64,000 nt of DNA from Phoenix dactylifera. Taxonomy: Eukaryota; Streptophyta; Magnoliopsida; Arecales; Arecaceae. The position numbers and the translations under genes are program-made. The stretch is from NCBI RefSeq assembly GCF_009389715.1, contig NC_052395.1, positions 17,586,229-17,650,228 of the forward strand. Direction: 5' to 3'. A model generated the notes under the pieces. It was not told the origin of the DNA. It did not search any database and saw nothing but the letters and a program-made list of their open reading frames with translations. The first letter of the stretch is position 1; each line of letters opens with the position of its first letter. Shown in pieces: positions 11,517-22,131 of the stretch.

Positions 11517-14500
11517 ATGGCCAATGCAAGTGACCCGGTTCCTCCTGAAAAGTTTAATGGAACTAATTTTAAGCGTTGGAGAGAGAAAATGGAAATCTTC
11601 TTAACCACGCTTGGATTATTTTCCATAATTTTTGACTCTCCTCCAAATGAGGATGAGAATGAACCGGCTAGGACTTGTAATTTAGAGGAATTTAGGAAGA
11701 AAGACTACCTGTGTAGGGGTAGGATTTTGTCCTATCTTTCTGATCCCCTTTTTGATGTCTATTGCACTTTGAAAACCTCTAAGGAGATTTGGGATGATCT
11801 TAATAAAAAATATGGTATCCAAGATGCCGGAATGGACAAATATACCGCTAGTCAATTTTTGTCTTATAAGATGGTAGACACAAAGCCCATAGTTGACCAA
11901 GCCCATGAGCTAACAGTGATTTATCATGAATTAGGCTTAAGAGGAATGGGTATAACTGAGAGCCTTCAAGTTGCTTGTACCATTGACAAGCTTCCACCTT
12001 CTTGGAAAGAATTTGGATTGTCTCTAAAACATAAGACCGAAGAAATGAGCATGAAAACCCTACTATCTGCCATTAGGATCCAAGAGCAACATCTTGAAAA
12101 AGACAATGAGCAAATTATGAACCCTGAGTTTCTAACTAAGGTGAATTTTGTAGAAGGCCAGAATAAAACCTATAGGTTTCAAAAACTCCAAATTTGAAAA
12201 GGGTGGACCTAAGAACAAAGGAAAATCCATTGAAGCCAAAACACCAGATCAATAAGAATGATCGGAGGCCGATTTGCTACAATTGTGGAAAATCCGGTCA
12301 TATAGCACGAGTATGCCGGATAAAGAAGAAGAAGTATCAGAACTATGAACATGCACCTCCTCAACCTACCAATCCACAAACCAAACATGGTGCTATCCAG
12401 TACTGGTCCTACTAGTACTGATGATCGGTATGTAACTTTAAGTCCAGAGTTAAATTTGGCAATTCATTCTACCGATTGGTTAGTGGATACAGGTGCGAAT
12501 GTTCATATGTGTACTGATCGTACCCTTTTTACTGTTTATCAGGTCCGGAGCGGCCCTAACAGTGACTATGGGAAATTCCACCTCGGCACGAGTACTTGGA
12601 ACTGGAAAAGTACTTCTAAGGCTTACATCTGGGAATGTACTTCCTCTATTTAATGTGTACCATGTACCCGAAGGAAGGAGGAATCTGATCAGCGGATCTC
12701 TTCTGATAAGGAGTGGCTATTCTTTGTTATTTCAATCTGAAAAAAGTGATTATAACAAAGAATGGAACATTTGTAGGCAAAGGCTATGAGTGTGATGGCT
12801 TATATGTTAATTAATAAAATGAATGATGTACCTTTTGGATATTCCTTCTTATAGTAATATAAAGTTATTCTTTCAGTATGTTCTTCATTTCTTTGGCATG
12901 CCTAGATTAGGACATGTGAATAATAATACTATTAAAAGAATGATTAGTTCTGGTTTATTACCTAATGTTTCATTAGATGAAAAAGAAAAGTGTCTAATTT
13001 GTGTTCAGTCTAAGCAACCTAGAAAACCATTTAAAATGGTAAATAGAAATTCCACCTTATTAGAATTAATTCATTCGGATGTATGTGAACTAAATGGAAC
13101 TTTGACTAAAGGGGGAAGAAGGTTATTTCATAACCTTCATAGATGATTATTCTAAGTATTGTCAAGTTTATTTGATGAAAACTAAAGATGAAGTAATTGA
13201 GATATTTAAGTCTTATAAATCTTTAGTAGAAAATCAACTTGACAAGAGAATAAAGATTCTCAGGTCAGATAGAGGAGGAGAATACACCTCTAATGACTTG
13301 AATGAATTCTGTAGAGTTAATGGAATTCTACATGAAGTAAACACCTCCCTATTCACCTCAGTCTAATGGAGTGGCTGAAAGGAAAAATAGGACTTTGCAA
13401 GATATGGTAAGATCTTTGCTAGCCAACTCGGGTTTACCTGAGGTTTGGTGGGGGGAAGCAGTGCTTACTGCATGTTTCTTGCTTAATAGAGTTCCATTTA
13501 AAGGTTCTAATGAATCTCCTTATGAACTTTGGAAAGGAAGAAAACCTAACCTAAGCTTCCTAAAAGTTTGGGGTTGTTTGGCTAAGGTTAATATTCCTTT
13601 AATTAAGAAAAGAAAATTAGGACCTAATACTTTTGATGCTATATTTCTTGGTTATTCTCTTAATAGTGCTACTTATAGATTCTTAGTCATTAGTTCTGAT
13701 ATTAATGGCATAGACAAGAATACTATAATTGATCTAAAGATGCTTCTTTCTTTGAAGACGTCTTTCCTTTTAGAATAAAATAGAAAAGCATATAATAGAT
13801 AGATCTAATAATGCATCTTGTAGTTCACCTTCTAATGAAAATGAAAATGAACTTATTGATGTTAATGAACTTGGTAGAAGCAAAAGAATTAGGAAAAAGA
13901 AAGATTTTGGATCTGATTTTTATACCTTTATGGTTGAAGATGATCCTAAAACATATAAAGATGCCATGAACTCATTAGATTCTATGTTTTGGAAGGAAGC
14001 TATTAATAGTGAAATGAATTCACTTATGACTAATGAAACATGGTTTTCTAACTGATTTACCACCTGGTAGTAAGGCTATAGGTTGTAAATGGATATTTAA
14101 GAAGAAATTAAGACCTGATGGTTCTATTGAAAAATATAAAGCAAGATTAGTTGCTGAGGGCTTTTCTCAGAAAGAGGGTATTGACTACTTTGATACATAT
14201 TCTCCTGTGACTAGGATAACCACAATTCGTACTTTAATTGCACTGGCTTCAATCCATAATTTGATAATTCATCAAATGGATGTAAAGACTGCCTTCCTTC
14301 ATGGTGATTTAGAGGAAGAGATCTATATGGATCAGCCAGAGGGATATGTGGCTCAAGGACAGGAAAGAAAAGTTTGTAGGTTAGTCAAATCCCTCTATGG
14401 TTTAAAACAAGCTCCTAAGCAATGGCATAGAAAATTTGATGAAATAATTGTTTCTTATGGCTTTAAAGTAAATGAATCTGATAAATGCTTATATTCTAAG

Positions 14501-15429
14501 TTAGAAAATGATTCATGTGTTATCTTATGTTTATATGTTGATGATATCTTAATTTTTGGTACTGATATAAATATTGTAACTGATATCAAGAATTTTTTAT
14601 CTAATAATTTTGATATGAAAGATTTAGGTCAGGCAAAGGTAATTCTTGGTAACAGAATTACCAGAATACCTAATGGTATAATCTTTGATCAATCACAATA
14701 TATTGAGAAAATTTTGAAGAAATTTGATAAGTATAACTGTAAACCAGTGAGTACACCTTATGAGCATGGTTTAAACTTGAAGTGCAACAAAGGTGATCCA
14801 GTAGCCCAAGAAAATATGCTCAGATTATTGGGACACTGATGTATATTGCAAATATAAGTAGACCTGACATTTCCTATGCTATAGGAAAGCTCAGTAGGTT
14901 TAATAGTTGCCCTAGTCTTAGTCACTGGGAAGCACTGGATAGAGTACTTAGATACTTGAGAGGTACCATGTCTTATGGTTTACATTACTCAAGATTTCCC
15001 ACTGTACTTGAAGGATACAGTGATGCTAGTTGGATCACTGATTCAATGAACCGAAAAGGAACCAGTGGATACATATTCATGTTGGGTGGTGCAGCTGTTG
15101 CTTGGAGATCATCCAAACAAACTGTGATCACCAGATCCACTATGGAGGCTGAGATTGTAGCCTTAGATTCTGCATCTCAAGAAGCAGAATGGTTTAAGAA
15201 TCTTATGTCAGAAATTCCTATTATGGAAAAGCCTATACCTGCTATCTCTTTGTTATGTGACAATGAAGCTGCAATTAATACTTGTAGAAATACTGAATAT
15301 AACAAAAGAAACAGAAGACACATTAGTGTGAGACATAAGACAATTAGATACCTAATTAAAAATGGTATCGTGACTTTGGAATTTGTTAGATCTGAAGGTA
15401 ACCTAGCAGATCCTTTGACTAAGGACTAG
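11517..15429 (+). pseudogene. Copia gag-pol polyprotein, frameshifted
   Basis: The frame starts with MANASDPVPPEKFNGTNFKR (Gag). The zinc knuckle CYNCGKSGHIARVC lies near 12275, the protease motif WLVDTGANVH near 12475, the integrase zinc-binding and GDRGGEY-like DRGGEY core near 12900-13290, the integrase AERKNRTLQ segment near 13375, the reverse transcriptase YVDDILIFG near 14535, and the RNase H DNEAAIN near 15260. The last domain ends at 15429. About eight single-base shifts break the frame, for example near 12180, 12540, 13125, 13340, 13785, 14040 and 14815, mostly in or beside runs of two to five identical bases. Every domain is otherwise well conserved. Either this is a defective copy moved in trans, or some shifts are assembly errors. 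Confidence 0.9.
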
Positions 15430-16052
15430 CTAGAAGCAAAGTCATAGAAACATCAAGGGGGATGGACTGAAACCCATAAAGAATCATTGACAATGGCAAC
15501 CCAACCTATTCTGACTGGAGATCCCAAGACGAAAGGTTCAACGGGAAAAACAAGTTGTTTAATGATTAGTTAGCACTATTATTAAAATGACTTTATGTCA
15601 TTTGGTCTCTCCCTATGATGTGAGTGCTAAATATAGCAGAGGTATACGGAAGAGTTTAAAACTCTGAATGAGTCCGAGTCTATGACAAGGTGCTATGCTG
15701 CGAGCACCCTTGGAGGATTCACCTATGTGAGTGTGACTGTGTGGCCGCAGTCTATGGGGATAAGGGTTTAACCCCTAGAGCGCTCATGAAACTGAGATAT
15801 TGGTGCATGAGGCCAAAAAGCACCACCTATGATGAACCCAGTATTTGCATTTGTCATGAGTGAAGTATATGGAAATTTGAACTAAAGGATTTGGTTCAAA
15901 GTTTTTTAGCTACCACTATTCCTTTCAGATGGAAGTATACTTTCACTAGGTAAAGGTTCAAAGCCGCAAGCTACCTTTATTGAAGTCGTGACATAAAAGT
16001 CCGGTATGACTATTTTTATAAAATCTTAAAAAAAAAAAAAAACATTTTAATC

Positions 16053-16063
16053 AGGTGGGGGAT
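16053..16063 (+). promoter_or_regulatory. Copia polypurine tract
   Basis: The purine-rich stretch AGGTGGGGGAT abuts the 3' LTR start at 16064, where plus-strand DNA synthesis is primed. Region 15430-16052 before it is non-coding 3' element sequence. Confidence 0.75.
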
Positions 16064-16832
16064 TGTTGTATTTATTAATGATTAAATGTTTTATATTATT
16101 ACAATTCTTTGGTGGTATGGTTGGTTTGTTTGTGAGTTTTGTACTCACAAGATTATGGGTTCGAGTCCTTCTTTCCACTGTTTTTTTGTGTCACCCCATC
16201 CTTCCCACATGCTTTTACGACCGTGCAAAGCTTCAAAGGGAAGACGCTGCTGCACGAACGTAAAAGCATCCTACGACCGTGCAAAAGGCACGGGACGCGC
16301 CCGTCTGCTTTTACGACCGTGCAAAAGGCACGGACGCTCTCTTGCGGGACGCACCCATCCACGCTACCTCACGTAAAAGACGCGCCCACAGCCAAACGTC
16401 TGTTAAAAGCCTATAAATAGAAGGCCTCTACAGATTAGAGAAATACAATTCTGTAGACAAAAGCAAAGGTTTCCAAATTCCTTTTCATTCTCTACTCTCT
16501 CTTCCACCAGTTAAAATATTTCTTTCAAAATTGTTTAACGGGCTTGAAGCATATTGATTTTGGGTTCAAAGCCTTCTTTGATCCGTGCAAATCATCGAGG
16601 CAGAAGGAACGAGAGGCTGTTGTATCTCAGGAGTAGAACGCCATCCAAGCCTAGTGCACTGTAAGGCGGCGAAATCTACTTCAAGGAAAGTGACCAACAT
16701 ACCACGCCTCAGCATCTCGGGTTCCATTTTTCCTACTTTTACCTTTAATTTTTTATTTTAGCCTATTACTGCCTATTATTTATTGAAGTAGAATAGTTTA
16801 GTTTTATTTCTGCTTCAAATTTATTGCCAACA
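16064..16832 (+). repeat. Copia 3' LTR (769 bp)
   Basis: Identical to the 5' LTR apart from one deleted A. It is followed directly by the TTAAA target duplication. Confidence 0.95.
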
Positions 16833-16837
16833 TTAAA

Positions 16838-18369
16838 TCTATATAACTAATAAATATAATATAACATAATTTGGTGTACTAATCAGCAAATTACAAGCTT
16901 GATTTCGTCTGTTCTAAAGATATGTTGTTCCATTTTTGTCACGCTGTAGGATGGGTGGATGACAGCAATAAGCCCAAATTCTTGAAGTAATGACTGGGTC
17001 CATATTAATTTAGTTGCACCATTTAAGTATTGGCTCTTCTTCTTCCGTTTCAAAAACAGAAACGGAAAGAAACTACTCCTCCCGCTCTAAAATCACACGT
17101 TCAGTTTGCCCCGCTTGGTTCGTAGAAAAAATTTCTCACCGAATTATTTTTTCTGAAAGTTGATTCCTAGTGCTTGAAAAAAATAGTTTTGATATAATTG
17201 GTTGGTAAAAAAGAATAGTATATTTCAGAGTGGGTTATGTTTGTTGAGCATCACTTTCTTAGAAAAATTGTATGAAATATCTATTATATCTTTATTAAAT
17301 AGAAAAATCGATTTTGATAGCTTAAGAGTAGTTTTAGGAGAAAAAAATCCAATTTCAAACAGTTGGAAAAGTAGCTTTTCTATGTTCCTCATAAATTTTT
17401 CTTTTTCATGAAACATGAGAATCTTATTTCTATAAAAATACTACTTTTTCATTTCTCTCCTTTGAAAATTCTAATCAAATAAAAAAAAATATTGGTTTTC
17501 TGCTGACCATACTTTTCCCTCCTCTTCCTTTTTCGAGAGTCGTAAAAGAAAAGCAACAAAACGAGTCCTAAAAGAAGAGTAACATCAAAACTTATGTAGG
17601 ATCAAAAATACCCAGCCTGCTTGGCCCGACCTTGAATGCCTGATTTAAGCAAGCTTAGGCACACTGCAGGCTTGACGAGCCGGGCCACCGGGAGGCCCTA
17701 AAAGAACCAGGCTAGGCCTCGCTTTCCCAGTCTCCTCTTCCTCCTTGATCCTTACTTAAATCCCTCCTTTTTTAACCTCCCCTGCATCACAGGGATATGG
17801 TTCTTGTTTTCTATTCTCTGGTGGTCTTCTCCCAGCATCTACTCCCAAAGTTTCAGCCTATTTGTTGAAATTCCAAATAGGCCACTTAGCAATCTATTAC
17901 TTGCAGTTGCAGCACTTCCATCAAATGAACAAACTCGAGGTATATTCTCATGTACAACTTAAAATTCATGAAGGTCAAATTTAGATGGACGACTAAAATA
18001 ATAATTTCGCAACTAATACACAGTGCAAGTAAGGCCAGGAGCATCATAAGCATGTTAACATAGTTTCGACATAAAAAATATTATAAATCAATTACAGTCT
18101 AAACTCTAAGAATTAAGTACCTGTCAGATGAATTATTGAAGAACAAAAATCCTCCTTTTGCAATAGATGGAACGAGTTACCCTGTTTTTTTGTCAGCAAA
18201 AATTCAGACGTGTAGCCCCCTAAGCTATCCATCCCAGCCGATGAGAAATGAATATTTTCAGATAATTCTGATATACAGGCTCTTCTACAGGCATCTGAAA
18301 TTTTCTTTCTTCAGGTATGTGATTTGATCAAGAAGAAATTCTAGCTGTGCAACTTATCAAACTATTATC
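16838..18369. other. Intergenic between copia and PPR pseudogene
   Basis: AT-rich, with no gene recognised. A perfect short inverted repeat (TCCGTTTC and GAAACGGA, 7-nt loop) lies near 17045-17067. A GC-rich patch at about 17615-17720 may be an old repeat, but I cannot name it. Confidence 0.45.
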
Positions 18370-19801
18370 TCCTGCAGCGTCCCCTGATTAGAGCATTGTA
18401 AATTTTGCTGTCATAGATCTGAAAACCTTTCTGCCAAGTACTTCACAAGTGATTCTGCTTTAATGAGATCTCTCTCCGTGCAGAACCCGCAAACCAAGCC
18501 AGCACATATAGCAGAATCTGGCCTGAGATCAAGCTCAATCATCTCTGCCATCAAGCACTCTCCCATCCAAAGTTTCACCTAATCAACAAAGGCAGCTTAT
18601 AAGGATTTGATACATGTCCAAATCAGGCTTGATATCTCTGCCAGCCATATCATTCTTTAAATATAAACACTCTGATATACCATTGCAGTTGCAAATGGAA
18701 TACATATCAACAGATTCCACGCTGAATTTGGCCTCTTCTCCATGCACAACGCATGGAGAAGCACCTTTACACGTCAAATGAGACAACCTCAAGCTTCCGA
18801 AGCTGTGCAATCAAGTTCAAAGAAGGAAGCAATCTCCTTACTATCATAACTCAGGACCTCACCTAAAAAAAGCTAGGCGAAAGGTATTTTTGGGTTCCTT
18901 AGTCCTATATAAGTATCCAAAATCTCTCCAGTGAATAATTGATATGAGACTAAACGCACGTCTGTGTGCACATGTCCTCACATACTCTCTTTATTTAAGC
19001 TCTAACGTCCTCGTCAGGTCAAGAGTTCAAACCTATTTAAATCTAATCACAAGCACCACGATCAACAATCCATTTAAATCTAATCACAAGCACCACGATT
19101 GGCTCGTGGTCTACTCTAAACTCATTTAAATCTAATCAGAAGCACCATGATCGGCAATTCATTTAAATCTAATCACAAGCACCAAGATCGGCCCGTGGTC
19201 TACGATGGGTTAGACTCTCTGTGATACTATTTGTCAGAACCTCACCTAAAAAAGGCTAATCGAAACATATTTTTTGAGTTCCTTAGTTATGTATAAGTAT
19301 CCAAAATCTCCTCGGTGGTTCGAACCTCTCTGAAGCACTTTGTCGAACAGCTGGTGTGCCTGCGCCACCTTCCCATCTCTGCAGAGCCCATTCTTCAGGA
19401 CCGCGTAGGAGACCAATAGCTGATTCTATACAGCTAGAGGGCGTCATCCAATCTGCATCTCCCGCAGTTTCGGTCGATCCGATATCAGGATCGAAACTTC
19501 CAATTCCGTCTGCTCCAAGAACTCCTTCACCTTGACGAGCATGCCGTAGACGGCGGGCAGTGGAGACTTGGAATGCGTCGAGATGGGGATGGGTTTGGAG
19601 GATTTGGAGGGCGTGGGAGAAGCAGTGGAAACAAGTGAGGATGCGGGCGAGGATGCAGTAATTGTGGGGGAGGGCGGCAGCGTGAGATGGGATTGGGTCT
19701 ATTGGAGGAAGTGGAGGGAGGGATTGGGAACGGAGGATGATTGAGACCGGAGCAGGTGGCGTTGGAAGGGTTGTAGGGAGGGGCTGGGCGGCCAAAAACA
19801 T
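18370..19801 (-). pseudogene. Pentatricopeptide-repeat (PPR) gene, broken
   Basis: Minus-strand pieces have PPR character in several frames: a Pro/Leu-rich start near 19801 (MFLAAQPLPTTLPTPP), YCILARILTCFHCFSHALQI, then NGLCRDGKVAQAHQLFDKVL near 19325-19400. Beyond an inserted repeat come DIKPDLDMYQILISCLC, RPDSAICAGLVCGFCTERD and IYDSKIYNALIRGR, ending near 18370. PPR proteins bind organelle RNA. Here there are in-frame stops, at least two frameshifts (for example at the TTTT near 18425), and a TRIM-like insertion at 18851-19319. A hAT element abuts its 5' end. It is a relic, not a working gene; the exact limits are approximate. Confidence 0.7.
18851..19319 (-). mobile_element. TRIM-like element inside the PPR pseudogene
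   Basis: The left terminal repeat (about 18851-18982) and the right one (19232-19319) share CCTCACCTAAAAAAG and TATAAGTATCCAAAATCTC. The right copy is shortened where PPR coding sequence resumes. TGATACTATT at 19222-19231 is a near match to the reverse complement of the tRNA-Met primer site. The middle part has four copies of an ATTTAAATCTAATCA-CAAGCACCA motif at 19033-19185, an internal expansion missing from the copy at 6794-7245. Confidence 0.6.
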
Positions 19802-20854
19802 TTGGAGCCGAACTCTATAGAAAAGATCCTTGATAAAAAAAATTTAATAACTGTAAAATACTTTAAAATTTTATTTAAAAATAACTCGCATGTAAAATTA
19901 CTAATCAAATTTTTGTATTTAAGATCCATTAAAATACTATTTTCAATCAATAATATAATTAATCCATTTAATCTTTCTTGTGACATAGTTAACCGCAAAT
20001 AAGATTTTATCAACTTTAATTTTGAAAAACTTCTTTCAGAAGAAGCAACTGTTACAGGTATTGTTAACAATATTCTGTAAGCAATGCATGCATTTGGAAA
20101 AGAATTTTTTTTTGTAAAACTTAAAATATCAATGGAGATATTAGTTTGTGTTTGTAAAACTTCTTTTAAAACTTTTAACTTTGAAAACAAATCAAGACCA
20201 TCAATATCAAAATATTCACCATACTTTAAAAAGTTTTCAAGATTAAGACAATACTTTTCCAAATCATCTTCATTCGAAGATTTTGACTTTCTAAAATTAA
20301 ACAAAAAACCAAAAATATTTTCATATATGATAAATTGTTCAAACCTATTTTGAATTGAAGAAATAGCTTGATCTACTATATATAAAAAGTAATCAATTCT
20401 AAAAGATTCTTCAGCTGATTTTGCTGTCTCATCAACACTATTTTCATCAAAATATTTTTTTCTACGAATCACACGTTTTTCATGAAATGTAGGTTCTATT
20501 TTTATTTCATTTGCAATTTCTTTAGATGAATTCAAAGCATTCACGAATCCATTTTCTCTATAACTTTTCAAATAAGAAAGAAAATCTTTTAATTGATCTA
20601 TAGCAACATCAATATGCATGTCTTCAGATTGTAAAATCTTACTAACTCAGATAACAACAAACAATATATCATGCCAAATATTCATGCCTAATAAGAATTC
20701 AAAATTTTCAATCTCATATGTAACTAAGCATGTAGCTTCACTCTTTATTTTAGGATCTTCACTAGTTTCCGCTAATTGAACTAAAACATTTCTTATTTTA
20801 GAAGCTTGGTTTTTAATTGCTTTGACACTTTGAATACGACTTTCCCAACGTATC

Positions 20855-22097
20855 TGTTGGGGGAAAAACCCCAAGTCATACATCCACGGAGGCGCTCAGC
20901 CAAAGAGCGCCGACCGGAAAGCTGCTCGGTCAGAGAGTGCCGACCAGAGAGCTGCTCGGCCGAAGAACGCCAGCCGGAAAGTTGCTCGGCCAAAGAGTGC
21001 CGAACGGAGAGCTGCTCGGCCAAAGATCGCCGACCAGAAAGCTGCTCGGCCAAAGGATGCCGACCAGGAAGGCGCCGACCAGAGTGCGCGCCAAGAGGTG
21101 CCCAACCAAAATAAGCTGCTCGGTTAGAAAGTGCCGACCAAAGACAGCGCCGAGGCGCTCTGCTAGAAGGTGCTCGCCTAAAGGGCGCCGACCAGGAGTA
21201 CTCAAAGCAGCCCCGCCACAGGGCGCCCCATTGGGCGATCAGCTCGGCTCGGCACCCTTGCCGAGCCGATGCCTTAACCAAATGTTCAACCTCCGCCTAA
21301 AGTCCAAGGGACTTGACAACTCCTACGGCTTGCGACCTGCCACTATCTCCAAGCCATCAAGGCATAAGATCTCCTCAGGCGTTCGGCACGACCTGCCATT
21401 AATGCATGAGACTCCCTCAAGTCTCCGATGCACTCAGGCATTTAATGAACACGGCCCAAGACGATCTCCGGATCACTGAACCATCAGAACGTATGGCTCT
21501 CCCTGACCGCCGGTTCATTCGGTAATAAATGCACTTACCATCCACGGACCCCAGGCCCACCGCAGCCGGCGGTTCAACCACTCCAACAGGTCCGATCGAC
21601 CGTGACAACTCCCTGATTCCGGTCTGATCCGGTCTCGTTCTCCATTACGCCATTAATGGGCCACATGGTGCCCAATTATTACAAAACAGGACAAACCTCC
21701 TGTCACCTCCCAGGTAACAAAAATCCTCCTATAAAAGGAAACCTGGAGGGAAAAGGGAGAGAGGACCAAAAACCAGAGAAAAAACCCGGAGCTGGAGAGA
21801 ACCCTCCTAGACCGGGGGAAAAAGGAAGAAAACAGCACAGACACAATTGAACACGAGATTCTCTTTGTCTTCTCCACATACTCTCTCCCCTGCTCTCTCC
21901 ACATACTTGCCCCCTCTGACTTAGGCATCGGAGGGCCGGCGCCAGGGAGCCCGGCCACCGGTTTTCTTTGCAGGACTTGCACACCCCCCCGCAGCGGAGG
22001 ACGCAGCCAGCCGGCGCACCGCCGTCCGCCCCCTGCAGCAGCGGAGCTCCTCCTTCCCCGGCTTCACGGTGGCCCCCGGGTCCAATTTCCAGCAACA
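20855..22097 (+). repeat. Gypsy 5' LTR (1243 bp) with 30-bp minisatellite
   Basis: At about 20890-21080 it holds six or so tandem units of about 30 bp around GCTGCTCGGCCAAAGAGTGC. A 15-bp piece (GCTCGACTAGAAGGC-like) present in the 3' LTR is missing here. CTATAAAAGG near 21730 is a good TATA candidate. Confidence 0.95.
21729..21738 (+). promoter_or_regulatory. Gypsy LTR TATA box
   Basis: CCTATAAAAGG in the 5' LTR, about 360 bp before the LTR end. The same sequence occurs in the 3' LTR near 34901. Confidence 0.65.
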
Positions 22098-22118
22098 GTT
22101 GGCGCTAGAGGAAGGGAC
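22098..22118 (+). promoter_or_regulatory. Gypsy primer-binding site
   Basis: Directly after the LTR comes GTTGGCGCTAGAGGAAGGGA. The TGGCGC core is the usual start of a tRNA-primed site in plant gypsy elements. Which tRNA is used cannot be read with certainty. Confidence 0.6.
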
Positions 22119-22131
22119 CGAGTTCGCTACC

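Larger units (their letters stand above)
10691..16837 (+). mobile_element. Ty1-copia LTR retrotransposon, very young
   Basis: The element has a 5' LTR (10696-11465), an internal gag-pol region and a 3' LTR (16064-16832). The 5-bp target duplication TTAAA is at 10691-10695 and 16833-16837. LTRs begin TGTTG and end CAACA. Reading both LTRs side by side I find one length difference (AAAG against AAG near 11420) and no substitution, which indicates a recent insertion. The domain order gag, protease, integrase, reverse transcriptase, RNase H defines the copia superfamily. The reading frame is broken by several single-base shifts, so this copy could move only if helped by another. It lies in open intergenic DNA. 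Confidence 0.95.

Noticed and set aside
13834..13960. A separate small gene between copia integrase and reverse transcriptase
   Set aside because: It is the normal linker of the copia polyprotein (NELGRSKRIRKKKDF and following), separated only by frameshifts.
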